Shown here: positions 45,164-54,257 of the stretch, in pieces
How positions within the stretch are numbered: position 1 is the first letter of the stretch
How the letters are laid out: each line of letters begins with the position of its first letter
Source: Mycobacterium mantenii
GTDB lineage: Bacteria > Actinomycetota > Actinomycetes > Mycobacteriales > Mycobacteriaceae
DNA length: 64,000 bases
Assembly (NCBI RefSeq): GCF_010731775.1
Contig: NZ_AP022590.1
Location: 6,014,001-6,078,000, forward strand
Reading direction: 5' to 3'
Position numbers and translations under genes: made by a program
The notes under the pieces: generated by a model
Told to the model about the DNA's origin: nothing
Database searches by the model: none
What the model saw: the letters and a program-made list of their open reading frames with translations, nothing else

Positions 45164-45483
45164 CTAGGGTTCTGCCGCAGGAGTTTTCGCAACTCGAGCA
45201 CCTGGTGCCCGAGTGGGCGATCGAGGACGGCCACCAGCGCTACGTCAAACGTGTCAACAGCTCCATGGAGGAAATCCAGGCCTTCTACGACGAGGTGTTT
45301 CCGCACGCCGAAGAGGCCGTGGCCTATATCGACAAGTTCGACTACTCCGAGCCGCTGCCCGACGACGTCGCCAATCTGCGCAACCTGCTCTACTCGCTGA
45401 TCACCGTCTCGTTGGCGGTCGAACTGTGGAAGCAGCCGCGGGTGAAGCATTCGGCCAACACCATTCTCACGAGAGTCAGCTGA
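45160..45483 (+). CDS. Small partner protein of the Rieske oxygenase
   Basis: 107 residues, acidic and helical (EEIQAFYDEVFPHAEEAVAYIDKFDYSEPLPDDVANLRNLLYSLITVSLAVELWKQPRV is the core, read in parts). It overlaps the Rieske gene by four bases (ATGA), so is co-translated. No catalytic motif is recognisable. It could be an assembly factor or a small structural subunit replacing the missing beta subunit. Confidence 0.75.
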   Translation: MTRVLPQEFSQLEHLVPEWAIEDGHQRYVKRVNSSMEEIQAFYDEVFPHAEEAVAYIDKFDYSEPLPDDVANLRNLLYSLITVSLAVELWKQPRVKHSANTILTRVS

Positions 45484-45486
45484 ACC

Positions 45487-46317
45487 ATGGGACTCACTTC
45501 TGCACAGCTGGAGATCGTCGACCTCACCCCGAGAATCGGCAGCGAAATCAGGACCGACCTCGAGACGCTGCTGAGCGGGCGCGAGGCTGCGACGATTCGC
45601 GACGTTCTCGAGCGGCGCGGTGTGGTGTTTTTCCGCGGGCTGGACATCGGCGACGAGCAGCAAGTCGCCATCGCCAAGACCCTCGGTACTTTGGTCGCCA
45701 ACGAGGGCGAGGGTGGGATCAACAAGATCTCCCTCGACGAGAAGGTGAATCAGCGCGCCAAATACCTCAAAGGCTCGATGTTCTGGCATTTCGACGGTTC
45801 CCTGCAGCCCCTACCGAATTTGGCCACGCTGCTGCGCGCGGTGCGGCTCTCCGAAACCGGAGGGCAGACCGAATTCTGCAACACATACGCGGCCTACGAG
45901 GACCTCCCGCAGGCCGACAAGGACGCGATCGCGGAGCTGCGCGTCGTGCACAGCGCGGAGCGCTCGCAGTATTACGTCACCCCGGAGATGAGTTACGACG
46001 AGGTGGCGTTCTGGCAGAAGTCGCCGACCAAGGCGTGCCCGATCGTGTGGACCCATCAATCCGGCCGTAAGTCATTGCTATTGGGCGCAACCTCCGATTA
46101 TGTGATCGGGCTTCCGGTGGAGGAGAGCCGCGCTTTGCTTGCGCGGCTTCGTGATTGGGCCACCCAGCCGCAGTACGTCTATCAGCATGTCTGGCAGCCG
46201 GGTGATCTGCTCGTCTGGGACAACACCGGCACCATGCACCGGGTGTTGCCGTATCCGGTGGACAGCGGCCGCCTGATGCACCGAACCATTCTCGCGGGTG
46301 AAGAGCCCCTGCTGTGA
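45487..46317 (+). CDS. TauD/TfdA-family 2-oxoglutarate-dependent dioxygenase
   Basis: 276 residues. Iron ligands: HFDGS (HxD) near residue 100 and the distal His in TMHRVLPY; the 2-oxoglutarate Arg is in RLMHRTIL. Family members hydroxylate C-H bonds next to sulfonate, ether or carboxylate groups. Three bases separate it from the upstream stop. Together with the Rieske enzyme and P450 it gives the operon three different oxygen-activating chemistries. Confidence 0.9.
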   Translation: MGLTSAQLEIVDLTPRIGSEIRTDLETLLSGREAATIRDVLERRGVVFFRGLDIGDEQQVAIAKTLGTLVANEGEGGINKISLDEKVNQRAKYLKGSMFWHFDGSLQPLPNLATLLRAVRLSETGGQTEFCNTYAAYEDLPQADKDAIAELRVVHSAERSQYYVTPEMSYDEVAFWQKSPTKACPIVWTHQSGRKSLLLGATSDYVIGLPVEESRALLARLRDWATQPQYVYQHVWQPGDLLVWDNTGTMHRVLPYPVDSGRLMHRTILAGEEPLL

Positions 46318-47192
46318 AACTCGGGATTGCCACCCCGGTCGTCACCAATGTCGCTGGGGCACCGCTGGAGTGGGAAAAGGACGCCGGCATCGAGGACATC
46401 GGCCGGGCTGCGGAGGTCGCGGATCGGCTCGGTTATCACCACATGACCTGCAGCGAGCACATCGGCATCCCGTCCACCGAATCCGTTCGGCGCGGAGCAC
46501 GCTACTGGGACCCATTGGCCACGTTCGGTTATGTCGCGGCGCGCACGACGCGGATTCGCTTCGCGACCATGACTCTGGTGTTGGGATATCACCATCCGCT
46601 GGCGATCGTGAAGCGCTACGGCACACTCGATCACGTCAGTGGTGGGCGGGTGATCCTCGGCGTCGGCGTCGGCTCGCTCAGGGAGGAGTTCGACCTGCTC
46701 GGTGCGCCTTTCGACGACCGCGGGGCCCGGTGCGATGACGCCCTGCGGGCGCTGCGAGCGGCTTTGCCGAGCAACAAGCCGGCCTATGACGGTGAGTTCT
46801 ACTCGTTCGGCGGCCTGACCGTGGATCCCTGTGCGATACAGCCGCATATGCCGATCTGGGTCGGTGGACGGACCCGACGCTCATTACGGCGGGCGGTCAC
46901 CCTCGCGGACGGTTGGTGTCCGTACTACGTGTCGATCCACACCGCGGCGGAATGGCTGCAGCAGTTCGAGCTTCCCCCGGATTTCGAGGTGGTGATACCG
47001 GCCGAACAACCCCTCGATCCGGCCGGGAAACCCGAAGCGACGAAGGACATCTTGCGGGAATTGGCCGACGGCGGCACCACCACGCTCTCGGCCCGCTTCG
47101 CTCACCATTCGTTGCAGCACTACCTCGAGCAACTCCACGCCTTGATCGAATTGCATCGTGAAACCTTCGGCGCGCACGTGCGTACGCAGTAG
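46314..47192 (+). CDS. LLM-class F420/FMN-dependent oxidoreductase
   Basis: 292-residue TIM-barrel protein of the luciferase-like group: LGIATPVVTN, YHHMTCSEH, RTTRIRFATMTLVLGYHHPLAIVKRYGTLDHVS in blocks, and GRVILGVGVGSLREEF. In mycobacteria most use F420. GTG 46314 overlaps the TauD stop by four bases. Likely hydride transfer to a ketone or alcohol of the pathway. Confidence 0.88.
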   Translation: MKLGIATPVVTNVAGAPLEWEKDAGIEDIGRAAEVADRLGYHHMTCSEHIGIPSTESVRRGARYWDPLATFGYVAARTTRIRFATMTLVLGYHHPLAIVKRYGTLDHVSGGRVILGVGVGSLREEFDLLGAPFDDRGARCDDALRALRAALPSNKPAYDGEFYSFGGLTVDPCAIQPHMPIWVGGRTRRSLRRAVTLADGWCPYYVSIHTAAEWLQQFELPPDFEVVIPAEQPLDPAGKPEATKDILRELADGGTTTLSARFAHHSLQHYLEQLHALIELHRETFGAHVRTQ

Positions 47193-47203
47193 ATAGGAAT
47201 GTC

Positions 47204-48406
47204 ATGACCATCAGGACTGCCGACGACTTGTACTACGACCCGTGGGACGTCGATCTCAACGCCGATCCCTATCCCATGTTCAGGCGCATCCGTGAGAACG
47301 CGCCGCTGTACTACAACTCCGAACACGACTTCTATGCGTTGAGCCGGTTCGATGACGTCAACCGGGCGCTGGTAGACCATCAGACGTTCAGTTCCGCGCG
47401 TGGTGTGGTGCTGGAGATCATCAAGGCCGGAATCGAAATTCCGCCAGGACTACTCATCTTCGAAGATCCACCCGTGCACGACATCCACCGCAGCCTGCTC
47501 TCCCGCGCGTTCACGCCGCGCAAGATCAACGCCCTCGAACCGATGATCCGGGAGTTCACGCAGCGCTGCCTGGATCCGCTGGTCGGCGGCGACCGGCTGG
47601 ACTTCGTTCAGGATCTCGGCGCCATCATGCCGATGCGTGTGGTAGGCATGCTGTTCGGAATCCCCGAGGACTACCAGCGGCGAGTCCAAGAGGACGGCGA
47701 GAAGTTCGTCCGGACCAAGCGTGGTGGACGAATGACCGACAACACCGACGCCAAGCTCGCCGACGGAGAGGTCTTCGCCGACTTCATCGATTGGCGGACA
47801 AACCATCCCGCCGACGATCTGACGACGGAGCTTCTCAACGCCGAGTTCGAGGACGAGAACGGTGTGACGAGGAAGCTGCATCGCGACGAGCTGCTGATGT
47901 TCATGAACGTCGTTGCGGTCGCGGGCTCAGAGACGACAACGCGGCTGATCGGCTGGTCGGGCAAGCTGCTGTCCGAGCATCCCGATCAGCGCCGGCAATT
48001 GGTTGCCGACCGATCGCTGTTGCCCGGCGCAATCGAGGAGCTACTTCGGTTCGAGCCGCCCGCACTGCAAGCGGCGCGGTACGTGACGCGAGACATCGAA
48101 TTCCACGGCGCGACCGTGCCCGAAGGCAGTGCGATCCTGACGTTGATCGGAGCCGCCAACCGTGACGAAAGGCGGTTCGGCGATAACGCCGAAACGTTAG
48201 ACGTGACGCGGGTGCCGCGCCAGCATCTGACGTTCGGGGTGGGCGCCCATTACTGCCTCGGCAATGCACTGGCGCGGATCGAGGGACGAATTGCGTTGGA
48301 CGAGATCATGAATCGTTTCCCCGATTGGGAAGCCGACCTCGACGCCGCGGTGTTCTCGTCGTCTTCGGCCGTGCGGGGCTGGGACAGCATGCCGGCCCAC
48401 GTTTAG
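47204..48406 (+). CDS. Cytochrome P450
   Basis: 400 residues, soluble bacterial class I P450. I-helix AGSETTTRL, K-helix ELLRF, cysteine loop FGVGAHYCLGNALAR. Needs a ferredoxin and reductase, not encoded in the operon. Last gene, 11 bases after the LLM gene, with TAGGAA ribosome site. Probably hydroxylates the same class of small hydrophobic substrate. Confidence 0.94.
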   Translation: MTIRTADDLYYDPWDVDLNADPYPMFRRIRENAPLYYNSEHDFYALSRFDDVNRALVDHQTFSSARGVVLEIIKAGIEIPPGLLIFEDPPVHDIHRSLLSRAFTPRKINALEPMIREFTQRCLDPLVGGDRLDFVQDLGAIMPMRVVGMLFGIPEDYQRRVQEDGEKFVRTKRGGRMTDNTDAKLADGEVFADFIDWRTNHPADDLTTELLNAEFEDENGVTRKLHRDELLMFMNVVAVAGSETTTRLIGWSGKLLSEHPDQRRQLVADRSLLPGAIEELLRFEPPALQAARYVTRDIEFHGATVPEGSAILTLIGAANRDERRFGDNAETLDVTRVPRQHLTFGVGAHYCLGNALARIEGRIALDEIMNRFPDWEADLDAAVFSSSSAVRGWDSMPAHV

Positions 48407-48574
48407 GAACACCGCGCCACTCAGTGGTTACTCCCAACTCGTCACCGTGGGAGTGGTCGCTTGTCGACACGTTCGGGGTAAGGTGAGGGAGCGTAATGCC
48501 GTGTCCCGCTTCGTGATGCCGTTTGTTTACTTCCGGCCCTGAAATTTTTTAGGACGCGATCGGCGCTTTGAGCC

Positions 48575-49081
48575 TCAGGCGTTTTCGATGATCCACGTGG
48601 TGGTGAAGCGCAACATTTCGGGGATGCCCTCGGCCAATCCGGCTCCGATGGATTTCTCGAGCTTGCCGCCCAACAGCGGGATTTTGACCTCCACCATGAA
48701 GGCGGAGCGAAGTTGTGAGCCGCCGTCGTCCGTCGGCGCCAGCCAAGTCTCGGCACGGCCCGACCCCAATCCGCCGGACGCCGAGACGCTGACCTGCCCG
48801 CGCACCTGGCGGTCACCGTCGGGTCGCCAGGTCTCGGACTGCACGATCTTCACGTCAGTCTTGACGAATTTGGCGACCATCCCGGGTAGGAGCTGACGAC
48901 CTAGGTGCTGGGTCGTGAGCACTGTCACCGTGCCTTCGGCGTCGACTTCCAGCGAATTCAGCGTGGTGTCGGCGGCACCGGCCGCGATGCGGGCCAGCCA
49001 ATAGTCCTCACGAGTGAACGCGGCATGAATTTGCTCGACAGTGGCGGGCGACTCGGTCAAGACGTCGAATGAGCGAGACAT
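48575..49081 (-). CDS. DUF2505 family protein (START-like)
   Basis: 168 residues. The N-terminus SRSFDVLTESPATVEQIHAAFTREDYWLARI and W(R)PDGDRQVRGQVSVSASG match DUF2505, a helix-grip fold with a hydrophobic cavity. Likely binds a lipid or other hydrophobic ligand; no enzymatic residues are evident. ATG 49081; 27 bases downstream of the M15 peptidase gene. Confidence 0.82.
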   Translation of the reverse strand: MSRSFDVLTESPATVEQIHAAFTREDYWLARIAAGAADTTLNSLEVDAEGTVTVLTTQHLGRQLLPGMVAKFVKTDVKIVQSETWRPDGDRQVRGQVSVSASGGLGSGRAETWLAPTDDGGSQLRSAFMVEVKIPLLGGKLEKSIGAGLAEGIPEMLRFTTTWIIENA

Positions 49082-49108
49082 ACCGATCCATTGTGGCAGA
49101 GGCCGGGT

Positions 49109-49900
49109 TCAGGGGCGCTCGAAGTGCTGATAGTCGATGGGCGCCGCCCAATGGCCACCCCATTTCCACCCGCGGTCCGTGAAGGCGCGTATGGCTGGGT
49201 CGCCGTCGTGGAGGAGTCCCGGGTCGGTTCGGCTGCGGTCCAGGTAGTTTGCCGCATTCTGCGGTTGGAAAGTGCCGGTGGCGTAGACGCACGGGTTAAG
49301 GCGGGGATTGAGGTCGATGGCGCGACCGTAGGCGTGTTGAGACCAGTGCTCGCTTCCGGGAATGCCCCGGCAGTTGAACGCCGACGTGTTGTCGTCCTGC
49401 ATGGACAGCTCATCGTCGGCGCCCGGATAGTGGTCGGCCGGGCGGATCTTCTCGATCGGGAAGCCCAGGCGGTACAGCCGCTCGAAGATCGCGATGACCT
49501 CGGGCACCAGGTCCTGGTGCACGATGAGCTCGCCGCGGTGACTTTGGCCGTCGAATCCGAGGTGGTCGACCTCGACTCGTCGGAGCTGCGCAGGGTCCAC
49601 CGGGCAGCCCGGCCGCCAGCTCGGGCCGAGCTCGGCCGCGGTGACCGGACGAACGTTGCCAGCGGCGGGCGCCGGCGGCGGGCCGGCCCGCGACGACGCG
49701 GCCGACGTCGGCCTGGCCGCGGGGGGTGCCGGCGCGGCGGTGCACTGCGTCGACACGACACCGGCCGCCAGGGCGCCCGCCAGCATGGCAACCCACCGCC
49801 TGCCGGAGGTCAACGGGGGTGAGTCCTCACCGCTTGCTCCATCCTGGCCAGACCGCCGCGACCACGTGTCGCGAGCAAGGTCCGACGCCAACGCTTGCAC
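49109..49900 (-). CDS. M15-family D-Ala-D-Ala carboxypeptidase-like exported protein
   Basis: An extracytoplasmic zinc peptidase (VanY/M15 type) of the cell wall. Zinc ligands and catalytic residues are in SQHAYGRAIDLNP (His and Asp) and DYQHFE (second His). The N-terminus is uncertain: from GTG 49900 a 36-residue polar stretch precedes the hydrophobic leader, so TTG 49813 or GTG 49792, next to AGGCGG, is more likely and gives a signal peptide ending VSTQC. A Pro/Ala-rich linker follows. Divergent from the beta-lactamase-fold gene. Confidence 0.85.
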   Translation of the reverse strand: MQALASDLARDTWSRRSGQDGASGEDSPPLTSGRRWVAMLAGALAAGVVSTQCTAAPAPPAARPTSAASSRAGPPPAPAAGNVRPVTAAELGPSWRPGCPVDPAQLRRVEVDHLGFDGQSHRGELIVHQDLVPEVIAIFERLYRLGFPIEKIRPADHYPGADDELSMQDDNTSAFNCRGIPGSEHWSQHAYGRAIDLNPRLNPCVYATGTFQPQNAANYLDRSRTDPGLLHDGDPAIRAFTDRGWKWGGHWAAPIDYQHFERP

Positions 49901-50013
49901 ATTCGATTATGCGACTGCTCGCTGCGCCCTGGGACCTGGTGCGCAACAGCCGCTTTGCGCCGAATCTGAAAGGCATAGTGCGTGCCGCGGGTCCGTCGAC
50001 TTACCCTTGCCGT

Positions 50014-51576
50014 ATGCCGGTAGTCAGGGGCAGGTGGAAGTCCTGGCCACCACCGCTTCGCAAGACGGTTGTTGTCGCCGTTGTGTTGCTTGCCCTCGTC
50101 GCGGCTTCCCCGTGGGCCTTTACGACGCACACACCGGTCACCGACCGCCCACCGCAGCCGGCGTCCGCGCCCGCACCCCCGCCGGCTGCGGCTCCCGCAC
50201 CCGCTCCCGCACCCGAGTTCGCGGCCGTCTCCAAGCTGATGAACGATGCGATCGCCGCGGACGGTCTGCCGGGTGGCGTGGTGGTGGTCGGGCACGGCGG
50301 CAAGGTCGTCTTTCACCAGGCCTACGGGTCGCGCAAGCTGGCCGGCGAACCGGGCCTGGACGGATCACCCGCACCTGCGGAGCCGATGACCGAGGACACC
50401 ATCTTCGACCTGGCGTCCTTGACGAAGTGCCTCGCAACGGCGGTCGCCATCATGCAGCTCTACGAGCAGGGCAAGGTTGCGTTCGACGATCCGGTGCAGA
50501 AATATCTGCCCGACTTCAACGCGACGAACGATCCACGGCGGGCGAAGGTCACCGTCCGCATGTTGCTGACCAACACCTCGGGCGAGGGGATCGACGTGAG
50601 CCTCGGCGATCCGTGGGGTCTGGGTGCACCCGACAAAGCGCAGGGTGTGCATCGGGCTCTCACCACGCCGCTGCAGTCGGGGCCGGGCGAGCTTTTCCGA
50701 TACTCCGACATCAACTACATCCTGCTGGGCGCGCTGCTCGAGAAGGCCACGGGCGAGCCTGAAGACACCTACGTTCAGCGCAATGTCTTTGCGCCGCTTG
50801 GCCTGCAAGACAGCCGCTATCTCCCTGCGGCCAAAGCGTGTGGCCCACACGTGGTGCGGGGCGCCGCGGTTGCGTGGGCCCCCGCGCCGACGGGCGGTGA
50901 GCCTTGTCCCGCGGGGACCTGGAACACGGGTATTCTGGCGCGCATCGCACCGACGGCGCGCGATGAGGAAAGCAGGGACGACCCGAGCAAGAATCCGGAT
51001 TTCTATGCCCTGCTTCGGGGTACGGTGCATGACCCGACCGCGCGCCGCATGGGGGGAGTGGCCGGCAATGCCGGCGTGTTCTCGACGGCGCACGATGTCG
51101 GCATCTTTGCGCAGGCGCTGCTTGATCGGCTAGCCGGTCGCACGAGTGAGTTCCCTTTGGGGCAAGAAACTCTCGAGCTGATGACGACTCCGCAGCAGCC
51201 CGGCCACACCGCCGAACAAGTCGAAGCGGCCAACCGTGCCGCCCAACAAGCTCACGTTCCAACGTATCCGGCGATCGAGGGGCAAAGCCTGTTCGGTTTT
51301 GGCTGGGACATCGACACGGCCTACTCCAGACCGCGCGGGAGGGTCTTTCCCGTCGGAAGCTTTGGCAACACCGGGTTTACCGGCACCACGTTGTGGATGG
51401 ACCCAGGCTCGGATACGTACGTCATTCTGCTCTCGAACTCGATCCACCTGCGCGGCAGCCCGCCGATCTCGAAGCTCAGAGGTGCGGTGGCGACGGCGGC
51501 GGCGCAGGCCCTGCATCTCTACGGTGCGGCGCCACCGGCCTCGATCTCGACGCCTGCGCCGCGGAAAAAGCCGTAG
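50014..51576 (+). CDS. Membrane-anchored beta-lactamase-fold serine hydrolase
   Basis: 520 residues. One N-terminal helix (about 16-35) and a Pro/Ala linker lead to a class C beta-lactamase/esterase domain. The SxxK nucleophile is in DLASLTKCLAT; the Tyr motif is YSDINY; the third motif reads HTGF-equivalent FGNTGFTG. Such proteins act as esterases or peptidoglycan-modifying hydrolases (EstB/LpqK-like) rather than true lactamases. ATG 50014 places the helix near the N-terminus; ATG 49909 in frame is an alternative. Confidence 0.88.
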   Translation: MPVVRGRWKSWPPPLRKTVVVAVVLLALVAASPWAFTTHTPVTDRPPQPASAPAPPPAAAPAPAPAPEFAAVSKLMNDAIAADGLPGGVVVVGHGGKVVFHQAYGSRKLAGEPGLDGSPAPAEPMTEDTIFDLASLTKCLATAVAIMQLYEQGKVAFDDPVQKYLPDFNATNDPRRAKVTVRMLLTNTSGEGIDVSLGDPWGLGAPDKAQGVHRALTTPLQSGPGELFRYSDINYILLGALLEKATGEPEDTYVQRNVFAPLGLQDSRYLPAAKACGPHVVRGAAVAWAPAPTGGEPCPAGTWNTGILARIAPTARDEESRDDPSKNPDFYALLRGTVHDPTARRMGGVAGNAGVFSTAHDVGIFAQALLDRLAGRTSEFPLGQETLELMTTPQQPGHTAEQVEAANRAAQQAHVPTYPAIEGQSLFGFGWDIDTAYSRPRGRVFPVGSFGNTGFTGTTLWMDPGSDTYVILLSNSIHLRGSPPISKLRGAVATAAAQALHLYGAAPPASISTPAPRKKP

Positions 51577-51583
51577 CTCCTTG

Positions 51584-53233
51584 TCATTTCACGCAGGGAA
51601 TGCCGTCGGCGGTCATCCGCGAGAGGTTGGTGACGGCAGGTTCCTGCGCCCCGGCGCCGGTGGCCGGGACCGTGGTGACCGGTGCCGCGGCGGTCGTCGT
51701 CGTCGAATCCGATGAGTATGTGCGGGCGCGGTCAAATCGGGAGAAATCGGTCCCGACGGTCAGCCGCACCGTGTTGCGGGGTACGCCGTCGGATGCGGTC
51801 GCCGCTATGTCGTACTTGTCGGCGAGCTCGGTGGCGGCTACCTTCGCGCCGGGTCCGTAGGTGATGGTGCTCGTCTCGGCAGTGGAGTCGGCGGTGCTGA
51901 CCTTGCCTTCACTGAATTGCCCAGTCGCCAACAGTATTTGGACATTCGTGGCCTCGCCTTCCCGGCCCGATGCGTTGACCACATCGAGCGCGATGCTGCC
52001 GGGGGTGCTCTGCGCACCGCCGTCCGGTTGGGCCGCCGTGGTGGGGCTGCTGCTCGAGGGCGCGGTCGACGAATCGGCGCCCACCAGGTTGTGCACGATG
52101 GAGCGAATGGTGGGTATGTCGATGAAGTTCACGTAGGCACCGTTCGAGAGCTCGCCGAAACTGATGACCGGCAGGGTGTACAGCGCCATGGGTCTTTGGG
52201 GGAATGCCAAGGCATTACGAACGAATTCGTCAAAGTCGAAGCCGACGTCGACGGCGACGTTCTGCTCGGCGACGTTAAACACGGCGTGCAATTTGGTGGG
52301 GTCCGACAACGTCCCGCCGCGGCGCATCGCACTGACCACCGAGACGATGAAGGCCTGCTGGCGCCTGCTTCGATCAAGGTCGGTGAACGCCGCGTCGTTG
52401 GGGTCGCGGCGTTGCCGAACGAAGGCCAACGCCTGAGTTGCGGTGATCTGTTGCACGCCTTGATGAAAGTCCGCGCCAGAGTAGTAGCGGTCCGAGGTGT
52501 CCGCGGCGAGGCACACCGTGATCGGTTCGACCACCCGGGCGAGTTGAAAGAACCCGGCCAGGGTGATTTCGATGAAGTGATCGATCGGGATTTGCAGAAG
52601 ACTTTTGACGGTGCTGATTTCGGCCGTGCGGCCCGCCTCCCGCGCCGCCTGTTCTTTGGCCGTCGAGTCTTGCCCTTGCAACGGCCTCGGATTCGGCTGC
52701 GAGCCGGCGGAGCCGTGGCCGGCCATCACGCGCTGGTAGGCGTAGGCGTAGGCCTCCTTGATCTTGCCGCGGCAATCCGAGGTCGGGCATCCGGCCAGAT
52801 CGACATAGTCGTCGCGGGGGATCGAGATCGCCGTGGCTGGACCGCCGCCGGCGGGTAGGTGCACGATGATGAGCGCGTCGGAATCGCCGTCAGCGGAATC
52901 CTCGTTGCCCGCGTGCAGCGCGTCATAGATGTCGGGGGGTAGCGGCTGTCCGTGCTGGTCGCGGCGGCTATCGAGGCCCATGATCAGGATGTTTTGATCG
53001 CTTCCGGTGGACGCGGGTTCTCCCGCCAACGCCTCGGATCTGGTGATGCCCGCCGACGCGCTGCGGTAGGCGTGCCAGGCGATGCCGAGGACCGCCACCA
53101 CGATCAGCGATATCGACGCGGCCAGCACCTTGGCACCGGCCACCATCCTATGGTTGCGGTGCAGGCGATTCCGGGGCCCGGCCGTCGACGAAACTTCTTC
53201 TTGCTCGCCGGGCGGGCCCGCTCGACGCGTCAT
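51584..53233 (-). CDS. LytR-CpsA-Psr (LCP) family glycopolymer ligase
   Basis: 549 residues. A membrane helix (about 34-54) is followed by the LCP domain (80-390): LIMGLDSRRDQ, ISIPRDDYVDL, and the polyprenyl-phosphate site FVRQRRDPN with DLDRSRRQQ. A C-terminal LytR_C domain (about 430-530) comes after a Ser/Thr linker. In mycobacteria LCP proteins (Lcp1, CpsA) attach arabinogalactan to peptidoglycan. ATG 53233 gives a short cytoplasmic tail before the helix; the open frame further upstream is not coding. Confidence 0.93.
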   Translation of the reverse strand: MTRRAGPPGEQEEVSSTAGPRNRLHRNHRMVAGAKVLAASISLIVVAVLGIAWHAYRSASAGITRSEALAGEPASTGSDQNILIMGLDSRRDQHGQPLPPDIYDALHAGNEDSADGDSDALIIVHLPAGGGPATAISIPRDDYVDLAGCPTSDCRGKIKEAYAYAYQRVMAGHGSAGSQPNPRPLQGQDSTAKEQAAREAGRTAEISTVKSLLQIPIDHFIEITLAGFFQLARVVEPITVCLAADTSDRYYSGADFHQGVQQITATQALAFVRQRRDPNDAAFTDLDRSRRQQAFIVSVVSAMRRGGTLSDPTKLHAVFNVAEQNVAVDVGFDFDEFVRNALAFPQRPMALYTLPVISFGELSNGAYVNFIDIPTIRSIVHNLVGADSSTAPSSSSPTTAAQPDGGAQSTPGSIALDVVNASGREGEATNVQILLATGQFSEGKVSTADSTAETSTITYGPGAKVAATELADKYDIAATASDGVPRNTVRLTVGTDFSRFDRARTYSSDSTTTTAAAPVTTVPATGAGAQEPAVTNLSRMTADGIPCVK

Positions 53234-53312
53234 GACAGAACTGAGAATAGCCAGGCAGCGGTGCTTCAAACCGGGGATTGGGCGTTCCGCCTTTTCAGCA
53301 ATCGGCCGACCG

Positions 53313-54176
53313 CTACGGTCCCGGCTCAATCTCCAACAGCCGCAAGGGATGTAGGCCGTCGACGTTGCCGACGAACGGCGGGTGGATGCTGTAGCCGAGC
53401 ATCCGGCGAATGTCATCGGAAACCGCTCGCGCGATGTCGCGCGATGTCGACAAGGTGAAGGCCTCCATCGGGCGTAGCCACGGTTCGCAGTACTGGGCGG
53501 TGACGGCGAGGCGCTCGTGTCCGGTGTTGTTGGCGCCCCCACCGTGCCACAGGGTTCCCACGAAGAAGACGCACGATCCCGCGGGCATGACGACGGGTAC
53601 CGCCTGATCGTCGGGGCCCGGCCGGCGCTTGCCCCAGCGGTGGCTACCCGGGTAGACGACGGTGGCGCCGTTGTCGGCGGTGAAGTCGTCGATCGCCCAG
53701 ATCGTGGCAGCCGCCAACGGGGCCCGGGGCCGTGGTATCGGGTAGAAACCGTCGTCGTGGTGCGCCAGCTGCGCGGCCTCACCGGGCTGAATGTTGATGG
53801 CCTGCAACGCCGAAAGCAGATAGTTGGGCATCAGCAGGCGATCGAGCACCGCCAGCACCCGGGGAGCGTCGACCAGCGGATCACATACCCGGGTCCTGCT
53901 CAGCACGCTGTAGATGCGCTGGGTGCGCAGGCCTTCGAAGGAATTGCGTCCGGTGTGCCCCAGCCACGGGCGCACAACGTCACGGATCTGCGAGCATTGC
54001 TCGGCGCTGAGCAGGTTCTCCCAGATGACGTAGCCGTTGCGATCGAGCGCCGCCATGTCGGCCTCGACGATCGCGCTGTCCACCGAACTCCCACCGGTCG
54101 GCGTCCGCCTGTACCGCTGCGCCAGGTCGCCCCGGAGGTCCTCCAGCGTGGTGACGGATTCGTCGTCGATGCTCAT
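53313..54176 (-). CDS. Phytanoyl-CoA dioxygenase (PhyH) family protein
   Basis: 287 residues, non-haem Fe(II)/2-oxoglutarate dioxygenase. Iron ligands HDDG (HxD) and the later His in LWHGGG; NTGHERLAVTAQYCEPW supplies the 2-oxoglutarate Arg. ATG 54176. Substrate unknown; relatives hydroxylate lipids or natural products. Lies 79 bases downstream of no shared operon partner, between LCP and phospholipase D genes on the same strand. Confidence 0.88.
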   Translation of the reverse strand: MSIDDESVTTLEDLRGDLAQRYRRTPTGGSSVDSAIVEADMAALDRNGYVIWENLLSAEQCSQIRDVVRPWLGHTGRNSFEGLRTQRIYSVLSRTRVCDPLVDAPRVLAVLDRLLMPNYLLSALQAINIQPGEAAQLAHHDDGFYPIPRPRAPLAAATIWAIDDFTADNGATVVYPGSHRWGKRRPGPDDQAVPVVMPAGSCVFFVGTLWHGGGANNTGHERLAVTAQYCEPWLRPMEAFTLSTSRDIARAVSDDIRRMLGYSIHPPFVGNVDGLHPLRLLEIEPGP

Positions 54177-54257
54177 TGGTGCTCGTCCTTAGTCCACTGG
54201 CGCTTCTGCCCACACTAAGCCGAGTTCGCCGCAACCCATACCCAAATCGCCGACCGG

